Shown: positions 35,801-50,800, counted from the stretch's first letter. The stretch: 64,000 nt of DNA from Arenicola marina (GCA_964019135.1 OZ025258.1:33192955-33256954); one strand, 5' to 3'. Made by a program: numbers and translations. The notes: a model not told the origin generated them from the letters alone.

Positions 35801-38800
35801 ATGCCTGTAGGTTTTTTGCTCAGCATAACTGCTGAATATTGCTAAATAGTGAGAGATCACAGTCTAAATCTTCACCTGCCCCATCGGGCATATAACCAGT
35901 AGTCTGACCTGCCCGACCCTGTAATTCAACTGTCCGGGGCAGTCGGTTATGTCTCTCCTTGAGTATTGTAATTCTGAATAATATACTTTATGGTGATTTT
36001 CAGAGGAAAGCAAGGTGGCATGCAGACTGAGAGTATACTTATTGCACAACTAGAGCAAGGTTTGGCCTTAGAGTTTGAACGGAGTGATGCTGCAAGAAAA
36101 CTGAGGCTGTTGCTGTCAGAACTACTCTTCATAATGTCACAGGTATGTCCATGCAAAAGCCAAGTGATAAATATGATATCACATATCCTTTAAGCTTTTA
36201 AACCTGAACTGCCGCAGAAGCAGGTTGCGAAAGTACTGTAGAGATCACAGTTTCTGATAAAACTGTATATAGCTGTGTATTAATATATGAATGAAGTAAT
36301 ATTGATCTCCTAAAGTATATGCCAGCATTGGATTAGTTGGTCATGTTGTTTGGGGACCTTAGATGAAGGACCCTCCACCAGGAGAGTTCTACCACAAGCC
36401 TTCTGAACTGTTTGAAAGCGAAGTCTACCTGGAGGAAGTCTCAGACGTGCTGTGTATTGCCCAAGCAGGTGAGTTCACAAAAATCACCACAAGCAAATAC
36501 CACATTATGTCTGGATAATTCAGTGCATTTAAACTCAGAGGAAATCTCTACAGCAGGTTATCTCTAGTAATAGATTGAGTGTAATCAACATGCTCATGCA
36601 TGTAATTGGCGTACAAATGTATTATAATTAATCCTAGGAGTCCTTCACAATTCCTGTGCAGTAATACCATATATTGTGTCAACCTCGCTTCAACCAATTC
36701 CCTGGACAAATCAAGGTCGTTTTGATTTCCCAATAGCATATAGAGGCAGTGAGGGACCACCCCAACAGCTCAGCGCGTTAGAGCACTTGCATTGAGCACT
36801 CTGGCCACCTGAGAGCCTAACAACACGTGGATCGATGGTTCGAGTCCTGCTTTGAGCATGACAAAGATTCCATGTCCTTCATCGCAAAGAGTAGGGGGTC
36901 ACCCTTGGTACATGGCTCCGCTCGCCCCTTTCTTAAAGCATCCCGAATGCAACCAACCATATAGGCAATGGCGATTTGACCGTGACCGGCTCCGATGGTG
37001 TGGGCTATTGTTGCCCTATCAATAAGTAGCTGCTTGATTGTTGGCCATGACGTCACTATATTGCCAGCCGTGGCATTGGACTGAGACACGGCCGGATATT
37101 TTATTGGCAGGCTGAACAGCAGACACAAGTGCATGAAGTGATGCCCCGGCATTGAAACCTGCCAGTAAAATATCGAAACTCTATTTTGCCTACCGTGTTG
37201 CAGTCCAATGCCCATACTATACTTACGATTAAGTAATCCAGAATATTACATATGTTCCGGATGTTGAAGCGGCCAGAAGCATTTTTGACCTCTATGACAG
37301 TGGAGCCAAAGATACGCTGGGTGGCCATCTGACCACAGGGCGACATGTCTTTTCGCTATAAAGTGAGACCGAACCACAGGGCGACGGCCGATTAGCATTG
37401 GTCTGATCGGCTTGTGGCCTAGTAGGCAGCGCGTTCGGCTGTTGTCGAGTGTGCCCTGCCAGGCACGCTTTTTTGTCCAAGGACTATGGGAGTTATTCCC
37501 GCAGACATGGCTCCCTCTTCGATGGCCATTGTCATTTGTCGCCAATGGCCTATAGCGTCATTCTTAGCGGCATCAAAGTGTCCTACTAAACCAACCAACC
37601 ATCATCTGATCGGCAAATTAACAGTGTTATCACTGTCCGACCATGAACCGTTGTTATTTTAGCCTTGTAGGGAATTGTACTCTTTAGACACGGCGCGCCA
37701 AGCCGGCGGTCCGGGGTTCGAGTCCCGGTGACGACACCAGTCGCTGTAGCTCAGTGGTTAGAGCTGCCGGTGCGCCAAGCCGGCGGTCCTGGGTTCGAGT
37801 CCCCGTGGCGACACCAGTCGTTGTAGCTCAGTGGTTAGAGCTGCCGGCGCGCAAAGCCGGCGGTCCTGGGTTCCCTTCCCAGTGGCGACATCCTGAGGTT
37901 CTCATAATTTTTTATATAAATAAACCTCCGAATTCTCTGTGCCAAAACCCTATTGATTTTTCGTGATTCGGTGGTGCATTATGACAAATCAGCAGTATCA
38001 CTAAGCTCAAACAGCCAAACCTCTACACATCAACACAATGACCTAAGAACTTCAAGAAGAGAACTAATGGTGTCCTATCTGTAACTGATACATGTAAACC
38101 GCAACAAGTCACTTTTTGTTGTCCTCTCCCAGAGTTGCCTTCCCTGCTGCCCGTAGCAGACATTGCGGAGGCCCTGTTGCACGTTGACAATGGCGCCCAG
38201 CTGACTTGTCGTGTCGTGGCCAACGTACCAGACTACTTCTTCGAAGGTATGAATATTACTCACAAGCTGCACCCAATCCGTTAATTTAATTCATTATTTC
38301 AAACACTTTTTTTAATTGGTGACTCAGTGATCCCTGTCTTTATACTAACCCTCCATTTTGCGATTCCCTCCCTCATACAACCTTTTGTCCTGGAACGGAA
38401 CTCCACTTTGACTCGTTAAACACCTCAATTACACTGCAATGAATTGTAACTGCCTGCGTTATAAGACCACGTCGGGTGGTATACAATGAATCTCTGTGTA
38501 CTTGGTCACAAAGTGCCCCAACTGTACAGGAGTATAAATCGCGATTTTCATTTCATTTACTTCTGTATTCCACGCGGAGAAGTACCTAAGATGTTCCTTG
38601 ACGAATCGGGTCGATTTATAACTTAATTAATTCATAAGTCATATATGTCATATTTCACTATGAGGAGCGAATAATTATAATGTTGGTCTACCAATACATA
38701 ACTTCTTCACGTGTGTGTTGTTTGTTTGCAGTGTGCCAGAGCCTTATTGCTAACGGGGAGCGGCAGGACGAGGAGTCGGTGGGAGGGCTGCGGCGTGCAG

Positions 38801-41800
38801 AGACACTGAGAATGATCTGTGAGATGTGCCCCAGCGAAGCTCTCAACGTGCGAGCCATGTGTGTGAGTATCGTCTCAACGTGCGAGCTATGTGTGTGAGT
38901 ATCGTCTCAACGTGCGAGCTATGTGTGTGAGTATCATCTCAACGTGCGAGCTATGTGTGTGAGTATCGTCTCAACGTGCGAGCTATGTGTGTGAGTATCG
39001 TCTCAACGTGCGAGCTATGTGTGTGAGTATCATCTCAACGTGCGAGCTATGTGTGTGAGTATCGTCTCAACGTGCGAGCTATGTGTGTGAGTATCGTCTC
39101 AACGTGCGAGCTATGTGTGTGAGTATCATCTCAACGTGCGAGCTATGTGTGTGAGTATCATCTCAACGTGCGAGCTATGTGTGTGAGTATCATCTCAACG
39201 TGCGAGCTATGTGTGTGAGTATCATCTCAACGTGCGAGCTATGTGTGTGAGTATCATCTCAACGTGCGGGCTATGTGTGTGAGTATCATCTCAACGTGCG
39301 AGCTATGTGTGTGAGTATCATCTCAACGTGCGGGCTATGTGTGTGAGTATCGTCTCAACGTGCGAGCCATGTGTGTGAGTATCGTCTCAACGTGCGAGCT
39401 ATGTGTGTGAGTATCGTCTCAACGTGCGAGCCATGTGTGTGAGTATCGTCTCAACGTGCGAGCTATGTGTGTGAGTATCGTCTCAACGTGCGAGCCATGT
39501 GTGTGAGTATCGTCTCAACGTGCGAGCTATGTGTGTGAGTATCATCTCAATGTGCGAGCTATGTGTGTGAGTATCATCTCAACGTGCGAGCTATGTGTGT
39601 GAGTATCGGCTCAACGTGCGAGCTATGTGTGTGAGTATCGGCTCAACGTGCGAGCTATGTGTGTGAGTATCGTCTCAACGTGCGAGCTATGTGTGTGAGT
39701 ATCGGCTCAACGTGCGAGCCATGTGTGTGAGTATCGTCTCAACGTGCGAGCTATGTGTGTGAGTATCGTCTCAACGTGCGAGCTATGTGTGTGAGTATCG
39801 GCTCAACGTGCGAGCTATGTGTGTGAGTATCGTCTCAACGTGCGAGCTATGTGTGTGAGTATCGGCTCAACGTGCGAGCCATGTGTGTGAGTATCGTCTC
39901 AACGTGCGAGCTATGTGTGTGAGTATCATCTCAACGTGCGAGCCATGTGTGTGAGTATCGTCTCAACGTGCGAGCTATGTGTGTGAGTATCGGCTCAACG
40001 TGCGAGCCATGTGTGTGAGTATCGTCTCAACGTGCGAGCTATGTGTGTGAGTATCATCTCAACGTGCGAGCCATGTGTGTGAGTATCGTCTCAACGTGCG
40101 AGCTATGTGTGTGAGTATCGTCTCAACGTGCGAGCCATGTGTGTGAGTATCGTCTCAACGTGCGAGCTATGTGTGTGAGTATCAGCTCAACGTGCGAGCT
40201 ATGTGTGTGAGTATCGTCTCAACGTGCGAGCTATGTGTGTGAGTCTCATCTCAACGTGCGAGCTATGTGTGTGAGTATCGTCTCAACGTGCGAGCTATGT
40301 GTGTGAGTATCATCTCAACGTGCGAGCTATGTGTGTGAGTATCGTCTCAACGTGCGAGCTATGTGTGTGAGTATCATCTCAACGTGCGAGCTATGTGTGT
40401 GAGTATTGTCTCATCGTGCGAGCTATGTGCGTGAGTATCGTCTCAACGTGCGAGCTATGTGTGTGAGTCTCATCTCAACGTGCGAGCTATGTGTATGAGT
40501 ATCGTCTCACCGTGCGAGCTATGTGTGTGAGTCTCATCTCAACGTGCGAGCTATGTGTATGAGTATCGTCTCAACGTGCGAGCTATGTGTGTGAGTATCA
40601 GCTCAACGTGCGAGCTATGTGTGTGTGTATCGTCTCAACGTGCGAGCTATGTGCGTGAGTCTCGTCTCAACGTGCGAGCTATGTGTGTGAGTATCATCTC
40701 AACGTTCGAGCTATGTGTGTGTGTATCATCTCAACGTGTGAGCTATGTGTGTGAGTATCATGTCAACGTGCGAGCTATGTGCGTGTGTGTATCATCTCAA
40801 CGTGCGAGCTATGTGTGTGAGTATCATCTCAACGTGCGAGTTATGTGTGTGAGTATTATCTCAACGTGCGAGCTATGTGTGTGAGTATCGTCTCAATGTG
40901 CGAGCTATGTGTGTGAGTATCATCTCAACGTGCGAGCTATGTGTGTGAGTATCATCTCAACGTGCGAGCTATGTGTGAGTATCGTCTCAACGTGCGAGCT
41001 ATGTGTGTGAGTATCATCTCAACGTGCGAGCTATGTGTGTGAGTATCGTCTCAACGTGCGAGCTATGTGTGTGAGTATCATCTCAACGTGCGAGCTATGT
41101 GTGTGAGTATCGTCTCAACGTGCGAGCTATGTGTGTGAGTATCGTCTCAACGTGCGAGCTATGTGTGTGAGTATCATCTCAACGTGCGAGCTATGTGTGT
41201 GAGTATCGTCTCAACGTGCGAGCTATGTGTGTGAGTCTCATCTCAACGTGCGAGCTATGTGTGTGAGTATCGTCTCAACGTGCGAGCTATGTGTGTGAGT
41301 ATCATCTCAACGTGCGCGCTATGTTTGTGAGTATCGTCTCAACGTGCGAGCTATGTGTGTGAGTGTCATCTCAACGTGCGAGCTATGTGTGTGAGTATTG
41401 TCTCATCGTGCGAGCTATGTGCGTGAGTATCGTCTCAACGTGCGAGCTATGTGTGTGAGTCTCATCTCAACGTGCGAGCTATGTGTATGAGTATCGTCTC
41501 ACCGTGCGAGCTATGTGTGTGAGTCTCATCTCAACGTGCGAGCTATGTGTATGAGTATCGTCTCAACGTGCGAGCTATGTGTGTGAGTATCAGCTCAACG
41601 TGCGAGCTGTGTGTGTGTATCGTCTCAACGTGCGAGCTATGTGCGTGAGTCTCGTCTCAACGTGCGAGCTATGTGTGTGAGTATCATCTCAACGTTCGAG
41701 CTATGTGTGTGTGTATCATCTCAACGTGTGAGCTATGTGTGTGAGTATCATGTCAACGTGCGAGCTATGTGCGTGTGTGTATCATCTCAACGTGCGAGCT

Positions 41801-44800
41801 ATGTGTGTGAGTATCATCTCAACGTGCGAGTTATGTGTGTGAGTATTATCTCAACGTGCGAGCTATGTGTGTGAGTATCGTCTCAATGTGCGAGCTATGT
41901 GTGTGAGTATCATCTCAACGTGCGAGCTATGTGTGTGAGTATCATCTCAACGTGCGAGCTGTGTGTGAGTATCGTCTCAACGTGCGAGCTATGTGTGTGA
42001 GTATCATCTCAACGTGCGAGCTATGTGTGTGAGTATCATCTCAACGTGCGAGCTATGTGTGTGAGTATTATCTCAACGTGCGAGCTATGTGTGTGAGCAT
42101 CGTCTCAATGTGCGAGCTATGGGTGTGAGTATCATCTCAGCGTGCGAGCTATGTGTGTGAGTATCATCTCAACGTGCGAGCTATGTGTGTGAGTATCATC
42201 TCAACGTGCGAGCTGTGTGTGAGTATCGTCTCAACGTGCGAGCTATGTGTGTGAGTATCATCTCAACGTGCGAGCTATGTGTGTGAGTATCATCTCAACG
42301 TGCGAGCTATGTGTGTATCATCTCAACGTGCGAGCTATGTGTGTGAGTATCATCTCAACGTGCGAGCTATGTGTGTGAGTAACGTCTCAACGTGCGAGCT
42401 ATGTGCGTGAGTATCATCTCAACGTGCGAGCTATGTGTGTGAGTATCATCTCAACGTTCGAGCTATGTGTGTGTGTGTATCATCTCAACGTGCGAGCTAT
42501 GTGTGTGTGTATCATCTCAACGTGCGAGCTATGTGTGTGAGTATTATCTCAACGTGCGAGCTATGTGTGTGAGTATCGTCTCAATGTGCGAGCTATGTGT
42601 GTGAGTATCATCTCAGCGTGCGAGCTATGTGTGTGAGTATCACCTCAACGTGCGAGCTATGTGTGTGAGTATCATCTAAACGTGCGAGCTATGTGTGTGA
42701 GTATCATCTCAACGTGCGAGCTATGTGTGTGAGTATCATCTCAACGTGCGAGCTATGTGTGTGAGTATCATCTCAACGTGCGAGCTATGTGTGTGAGTCT
42801 CGACTCAACGTGCGAGCTATGTGTGTGAGTATCATCTCAACGTGCGAGCTATGTGTGCGAGTATCATCTCAACGTGCGAGCTATGTGTGTGAGTATTATC
42901 TCAACGTGCGGGCTATGTGTGTGAGTAGCAGCTCAACGTGCGAGCTATGTGTGTGAGTCTCGACTCAACGTGCGAGCTATGTGTGAGTATCGTCTCAACG
43001 TGCGAGCTATGTGTGTGAGTATCATCTCAACGTGCGAGCTATGTGTGTGAGTATCATCTCAACGTGCGAGCTATGTGTGTGAGTATCGTCTCAACGTGCG
43101 AGCTATGTGTGTGTGTATCATCTCAACGTGCGAGCTATGTGTGAGTATCGTCTCAACGTGCGAGCTATGTGTGTGTGTATCATCTCAGCGTGCGAGCTAT
43201 GTGTGTGAGTACCATCTCAACGTGCGAGCTATGTGTGTGAGTATCATCTCAGCGTGCGAGCTATGTGTGTGAGTATCATCTCAACGTGCGAGCTATGTGC
43301 GAAAACGGATCATTTCACCAGGAGTGTTGTGTCATGAATGTGTTTAATTAATTAGTATTTGACATGTTGAATGGAAACTCTTTACGAAACTCTAAATGTT
43401 TCACGTGATCTTCACATTTATCTCCTGATCTCGCCAGGTTTCCCAGTGCAGAATGCCCAGTCTGACAGTGGCCTTGACCTTGCACCACTGCCACGAGAGT
43501 CTGGAGTCGGAATCGATGAGCGACGGCTGCGGTCTCCATGACGACAAGACGGAGGAGGGACTCAGCGACGTGGTGGCCTTCGTCAGCGGACTGCTGCTCG
43601 GCAGCGACCTGGACGTCCGCAACTGGTTCTCGCAGTTCATCAGGATCGGTCAAAAGGTGAGCCGGACTCTCGCGGAATTCTGAAGGAAGACTGCTGCGCG
43701 GGTTGTAGTATACGGGGGTAAAGAATGGATAACGGCGACAATGTAGGGGAAATATTGAGCATTGAATGTAAAATATATCGTCAAGCGGTAAGATTTTGAA
43801 ATAAAATCAAATATAAAGGAATAAATTGGGTCAAGAAACCTCCCGAGACAATAAAAAAAATGATCCTGACCCAAGGGGGAGTTCCCGTCGTTACATAGAC
43901 GCCAATAGGTAATAACTGTTAAGGAGACTGTTAGTAGACATACACGACATTAATGATCACCGCGTTCAAGGGCATAGTATAGAGGCCAGAGAGGCTGGTC
44001 AGCTGGAGTATCTTGGTAACGTTATGTTATTGGTGTGCGCTCTCCAGAGGAAAGACCTGTCGTCGATGCTGCCTCCGCTTCGCCAGGAGCTCCTGGAACA
44101 GCTGATCGACGTGGTGCCGGACCGGATCGGGGAGGTGACCGAGCGCCAGGTCGTCCAGGGCTGCGCCTTCATCCGTCTGTACTGCGCCCTCAAGTGTATC
44201 GCCGCCTTGAGGTGAGTTAGAGGGGAGGGGAGGGCCTTCATCCGCCTGTACTGTGCCCTCAAGTGTATTGCCGCCTTGAGGTGAGTTAGAGGGGAGGGCT
44301 GGGCCTTCATCCGCCTGTACTGCGCCCTCAAGTGTATCGCCGCCTTGAGGTGAGTTAGAGGGGGGGGGCTGGGCCTTCATCCGCCTGTACTGCGCCCTCA
44401 AGTGTATCGCCGCCTTGAGGTGAATTAGAGGGGAGCGCTGCGCCTTCATCCGTCTGTACTGCGCCCTCAAGTGTATCGCCGCCTTGAGGTGAGTTAGAGG
44501 GGAGGGCTGGGCCTTCATCCGCCTGTACTGCGCCCTCAAGTGTATCGCCGCCTTGAGGTGAGTTAGAGGGGAGGGCTGGGCCTTCATCCGCCTGTACTGC
44601 GCCCTCAAGTGTATCGCCGTCTTGAGGTGAGTTAGAGGGGAGGGCTGGGCCTTCATCCGCCTGTACTGCGCCCTCAAGTGTATCGCCGTCTTGAGGTGAG
44701 TTAGAGGGGAGGGCTGGGCCTTCATCCGCCTGTACTGCGCCCTCAAGTGTATCGCCGCCTTGAGGGGAGGGAGAGGGGAGTGCTGGGCCTTCATCCGCCT

Positions 44801-47800
44801 GTACTACGCCCTCAAGTGTATCGCCGCCTTGAAGTGAGTTAGAGGGGAGCGCTGGGCCTTCATCCGCCTGTACTGCGCCCTCAAGTGTATCGCCGCCTTG
44901 AGGTGAGTTAGAGGGGAGGGCTGGGCCTTCATCCGTCTGTACTGCGCCCTCAAGTGTATCGCCGCCTTGAGGTGAGTTAGAGGGGAGGGCTGGGCCTTCA
45001 TCCGCCTGTACTGCGCCCTCAAGTGTATCGCCGCCTTGAGGTGAGTTAGAGGGGAGGGCTGGGCCTTCATCCACCTGTACTGCGCCCTCAAGTGTATCGC
45101 CGCCTTGAGGTGAGTTAGAGGGGAGGGCTGGGCCTTCATCCACCTGTACTGCGCCTTCAAGTGTATCGCCGCCTTGAGGTGAGTTAGAGGGGAGGGCTGG
45201 GCCTTCATCCGCCTGTACTGCGCCCTCAAGTGTATCGCCGCCTTGAGGTGAGTTAGAGGGGAGGGCTGGGCCTTCATCCGTCTGTACTACGCCCTCAAGT
45301 GTAGCGCCGCCTTGAGGTGAGTTAGAGGGGAGGGCTGGGCCTTCATCCGTCTGTACTGCGCCCTCAAGTGTATCGCCGCCTTGAGGTGAGTTAGAGGGGG
45401 GGGGCTGGGCCTTCATCCGTCTGTACTGCGCCCTCAAGTGTATCGCCGCCTTGAGGTGAGTTAGAGGGGAGGGCTGGGCCTTCATCCGTCTGTACTACGC
45501 CCTCAAGTGTATCGCCGCCTTGAGGTGAGTTAGAGGGGAGGGCTGGGCCTTCATCCGTCTGTACTGCGCCCTCAAGTGTATCGCCGCCTTGAGGTGAGTT
45601 AGAGGGGAGGGCTGGGCCTTCATCCGCCTGTACTGCGCCCTCAAGTGTATCGCCGCCTTGAGGTGAGTTAGAGGGGAGGGCTGCGCCTTCATCCGCCTGT
45701 ACTGCGCTCTCAAGTGTATCGCCGCCTTGAGGTGAGTTAGAGGGGAGGGCTGGGCCTTCATCCGCCTGTACTGCGCCCTCAAGTGTATCGCCGCCTTGAG
45801 GGGAGGGAGAGGGGAGGGCTGGGCCTTCATCCGCCTGTACTGCGCCCTCAAGTGTATCGCCGCCTTGAGGTGAGTTAGAGGGGAGGGCTGGGCCTTCATC
45901 CGCCTGTACTGCGCCCTCAAGTGTATCGCCGCCTTGAGGTGAGTTAGAGGGGAGGGCTGGGCCTTCATCCGCCTGTACTACGCCCTCAAGTGTATCGCCG
46001 CCTTGAGGTGAGTTAGAGGGGAGGGCTGGGCCTTCATCCGCCTGTACTGCGCCCTCAAGTGTATCGCCGCCTTGAGGTGAGTTAGAGGGGAGGGCTGGGC
46101 CTTCATCCGCCTGTACTACGCCCTCAAGTGTATCGCCGCCTTGAGGTGAGTTAGAGGGGAGGGCTGGGCCTTCATCCGCCTGTACTGCGCCCTCAAGTGT
46201 ATCGCCGCCTTGAGGTGAGTTAGAGGGGAGGGCTGGGCCTTCATCCGCCTGTACTGCGCCTTCAAGTGTATCGCCGCCTTGAGGTGAGTTAGAGGGGGGG
46301 GGCTGGGCCTTCATCCGCCTGTACTGCGCCTTCAAGTGTATCGCCGCCTTGAGGTGAGTTAGAGGGGAGTGCTGGGCCTTCATCCGCCTGTACTACGCCC
46401 TCAAGTGTATCGCCGCCTTGAAGTGAGTTAGAGGGGAGCGCTGGGCCTTCATCCGCCTGTACTGCGCCCTCAAGTGTATCGCCGCCTTGAGGTGAGTTAG
46501 AGGGGAGGGCTGGGCCTTCATCCGTCTGTACTGCGCCCTCAAGTGTATCGCCGCCTTGAGGTGAGTTAGAGGGGAGGGCTGGGCCTTCATCCGTCTGTAC
46601 TGCGCCCTTAAGTGTATCGCCGCCTTGAGGTGAGTTAGAGGGGAGGGCTGGGCCTTCATCCGCCTGTACTGCGCCCTCAAGTGTATCGCCGCCTTGAGGT
46701 GAGTTAGAGGGGAGGGCTGGGCCTTCATCCGTCTGTACTGCGCCCTCAAGTGTATCGCCGCCTTGAGGTGAGTTAGAGGGGAGGGCTGGGCCTTCATCCG
46801 CCTGTACTGCGCCCTCAAGTGTATCGCCGCCTTGAGGTGAGTTAGAGGGGAGGGCTGGGCCTTCATCCGCCTGTACTGCGCCCTCAAGTGTATCGCCGCC
46901 TTGAGGTGAGTTAGAGGGGAGGGCTGGGCCTTCATCCGTCTGTACTGCGCCCTCAAGTGTATCGCCGCCTTGAGGTGAGTTAGAGGGGAGGGCTGGGCCT
47001 TCATCCGTCTGTACTGCGCCCTCAAGTGTATCGCCGCCTTGAGGTGAGTTAGAGGGGAGGGCTGGGCCTTCATCCGCCTGTACTGCGCCCTCAAGTGTAT
47101 CGCCGCCTTGAGGTGAGTTAGAGGGGAGGGCTGGGCCTTCATCCGTCTGTACTGCGCCCTCAAGTGTATCGCCGCCTTGAGGTGAGTTAGAGGGGAGGGC
47201 TGGGCCTTCATCCGTCTGTACTGCGCCCTCAAGTGTATCGCCGCCTTGAGGTGAGTTAGAGGGGAGGGCTGGGCCTTCATCCACCTGTACTGCGCCCTCA
47301 AGTGTATCGCCGCCTTGAGGTGAGTTAGAGGGGAGGGCTGGGCCTTCATCCGCCTGTACTGCGCCCTCAAGTGTATCGCCGCCTTGAGGTGAGTTAGAGG
47401 GGAGGGCTGGGCCTTCATCCGTCTGTACTGCGCCCTCAAGTGTATCGCCGCCTTGAGGTGAGTTAGAGGGGAGGGCTGGGCCTTCATCCACCTGTACTGC
47501 GCCCTCAAGTGTATCGCCGCCTTGAGGTGAGTTAGAGGGGAGGGAGAGGGGAGGGCTGGGCCTTCATCCGTCTGTACTGCGCCCTTAAGTGTATCGCCGC
47601 CTTGAGGTGAGTTAGAGGGGAGGGCTGGGCCTTCATCCGCCTGTACTACGCTCTCAAGTGTATCGCCTTCTTGAGGGGAGGGAGAGGGGAGGGCTGGGCC
47701 TTCATCCGTCTGTACTGCGCCCTCAAGTGTATCGCCGCCTTGAGGTGAGTTAGAGGGGAGGGCTGGGCCTTCATCCGTCTGTACTGCGCCCTCAAGTGTA

Positions 47801-50800
47801 TCGCCGCCTTGAGGTGAGTTAGAGGGGAGGGCTGGGCCTTCATCCGCCTGTACTGCGCCCTCAAGTGTATCGCCGCCTTGAGGTGAGTTAGAGGGGAGGG
47901 CTGGGCCTTCATCCGTCTGTACTGCGCCCTCAAGTGTATCGCCGCCTTGAGGTGAGTTAGAGGGGAGGGAGAGGGGAGGGCTGGGCCTTCATCCGCCTGT
48001 ACTACGCTCTCAAGTGTATCGCCTTCTTGAGGGGAGGGAGAGGGGAGGGCTGGGCCTTCATCCGTCTGTACTGCGCCCTCAAGTGTATCGCCGCCTTGAG
48101 GTGAGTTAGAGGGGAGGGCTGGGCCTTCATCCGTCTGTACTGCGCCCTCAAGTGTATCGCCGCCTTGAGGTGAGTTAGAGGGGAGGGCTGGGCCTTCATC
48201 CGCCTGTACTGCGCCTTCAAGTGTATCGCCGCCTTGAGGTGAGTTAGAGGGGAGGGCTGGGCCTTCATCCGTCTGTACTGCGCCCTCAAGTGTTTCGCCG
48301 CCTTGAGGTGAGTTAGAGGGGAGGGGAGGGCTGGGCCTTGATCCGCCTGTACTGCGCCCTCAAGTGTATCGCCGCCTTGAGGTGAGTTAGAGGGGAGGGG
48401 AGGGCTGGGCCTTCATCCGCCTGTACTGCGCCCTCAAGTGTATCGCCGCCTTGAGGTGAGTTAGAGGGGAGGGAGAGGGGAGGGCTGGGCCTTCATCCGC
48501 CTGTACTACGCTCTCAAGTGTATCGCCTTCTTGAGGGGAGGGAGAGGGGAGGGCTGGGCCTTCATCCGTCTGTACTGCGCCCTCAAGTGTATCGCCGCCT
48601 TGAGGTGAGTTAGAGGGGAGGGCTGGGCCTTCATCCGTCTGTACTGCGCCCTCAAGTGTATCGCCGCCTTGAGGTGAGTTAGAGGGGAGGGCTGGGCCTT
48701 CATCCGCCTGTACTGCGCCTTCAAGTGTATCGCCGCCTTGAGGTGAGTTAGAGGGGAGGGCTGGGCCTTGATCCGCCTGTACTGCGCATTCAAGTGTATC
48801 GCCGCCTTGAGGTGAGTTAGAGGGGAGGGCTGGGCCTTCATCCGCCTGTACTGCGCATTCAAGTGTATCGCCGCCTTGAGGTGAGTTAGAGGGGAGGGCT
48901 GGGCCTTCATCCGCCTGTACTGCGCCCTCAAGTGTATCGCCGCCTTGAGGTGAGTTAGAGGGGAGGGCTGGGCCTTCATCCGCCTGTACTGCGCATTCAA
49001 GTGTATCGCCGCCTTGAGGTGAGTTAGAGGGGAGGGGAGGGCTGGGCCTTGATCCGCCTGTACTGCGCATTCAAGTGTATCGCCGCCTTGAGGTGAGTTA
49101 GAGGGGAGGGCTGGGCCTTCATCCGTCTGTACTGCGCCCTCAAGTGTATCGCCGCCTTGAGGTGAGTTAGAGGGGAGGGCTGGGCCTTCATCCGTCTGTA
49201 CTGCGCCCTCAAGTGTATTGCCGCCTTGAGGTGAGTTAGAGGGGAGGGCTGGGCCTTCATCCGCCTGTACTGCGCCCTCAAGTGTTTCGCCGCCTTGAGG
49301 TGAGTTAGAGGGGAGGGCTGGGCCTTCATCCGCCTGTACTGCGCCCTCAAGTGTATCGCCGCCTTGAGGTGAGTTAGAGGGGAGGGGAGGGCCTTCATCC
49401 ACCTGTACTGCGCCCTCAAGTGTATCGCCGCCTTGAGGTGAGTTAGAGGGGAGGGCTGGGCCTTCATCCGCCTGTACTGCGCCCTCAATTGTATTGCCGC
49501 CTTGAGGTGAGTTAGAGGGGAGGGCTGGGCCTTCATCCGCCTGTACTGCGCCCTCAAGTGTATCGCCGCCTTGAGGTGAGTTAGAGGGGAGGGCTGGGCC
49601 TTCATCCGCCTGTACTGCGCCCTCAAGTGTATCGCCGCCTTGAGGTGAGTTAGAGGGGAGGGAGAGGGGAGGGCTGGGCCTTCATCCGCCTGTACTGCGC
49701 CCTCAAGTGTTTCGCCGCCTTGAGGTGAGTTAGAGGGGAGGGCTGGGCCTTCATCCGCCTGTACTGCGCCTTCAAGTGTATCGCCGCCTTGAGGTGAGTT
49801 AGAGGGGAGGGGAGGGCCTTCATCCACCTGTACTGCGCCTTCAAGTGTATCGCCGCCTTGAGGTGAGTTAGAGGGGAGGGCTGGGCCTTCATCCACCTGT
49901 ACTGCGCCCTCAAGTGTATCGCCGCCTTGAGGTGAGTTAGAGGGGAGGGCTGGGCCTTCATCCGCCTGTACTGCGCCTTCAAGTGTATCGCCGCCTTGAG
50001 GTGAGTTAGAGGGGAGGGCTGGGCCTTCATCCGCCTGTACTGCGCCTTCAAGTGTATCGCCGCCTTGAGGTGAGTTAGAGGGGAGGGGAGGGCCTTCATC
50101 CACCTGTACTGCGCCTTCAAGTGTTTCGCCGCCTTGAGGTGAGTTAGAGGGGAGGGGAGGGCCTTCATCCACCTGTACTGCGCCTTCAAGTGTTTCGCCG
50201 CCTTGAGGTGAGTTAGAGGGGAGGGCTGGGCCTTCATCCGCCTGTACTGCGCCTTCAAGTGTATCGCCGCCTTGAGGTGAGTTAGAGGGGAGGGGAGGGC
50301 CTTCATCCGCCTGTACTGCGCCCTCAAGTGTTTCGCCGCCTTGAGGTGAGTTAGAGGGGAGCGCTGGGCCTTCATCCGCCTGTACTGCGCCCTCAAGTGT
50401 ATCGCCGCCTTGAGGTGAGTTAGAGGGGAGGGCTGGGCCTTCATCCGTCTGTACTGCGCCCTCAAGTGTATCGCCGCCTTGAGGTGAGTTAGAGGGGAGC
50501 GCTGCGCCTTCATCCGTCTGTACTGTGCCCTCAAGTGTATCGCCGCCTTGAGGTGAGTTAGAGGGGAGGGCTGGGCCTTCATCCGCCTGTACTGCGCCCT
50601 CAAGTGTATCGCCGCCTTGAGGTGAGTTAGAGGGGAGGGCTGGGCCTTCATCCGTCTGTACTGCGCCCTCAAGTGTATCGCCGCCTTGAGGTGAGTTAGA
50701 GGGGAGGGCTGGGCCTTCATCCGCCTGTACTACGCCCTCAAGTGTATCGCCGCCTTGAGGTGAGTTAGAGGGGAGGGCTGGGCCTTCATCCGTCTGTACT

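Noticed and set aside
38846-43305. Regular array considered as CRISPR
   Set aside because: Units abut directly with no unique spacers, no cas genes, and the host is an intron-bearing eukaryote.
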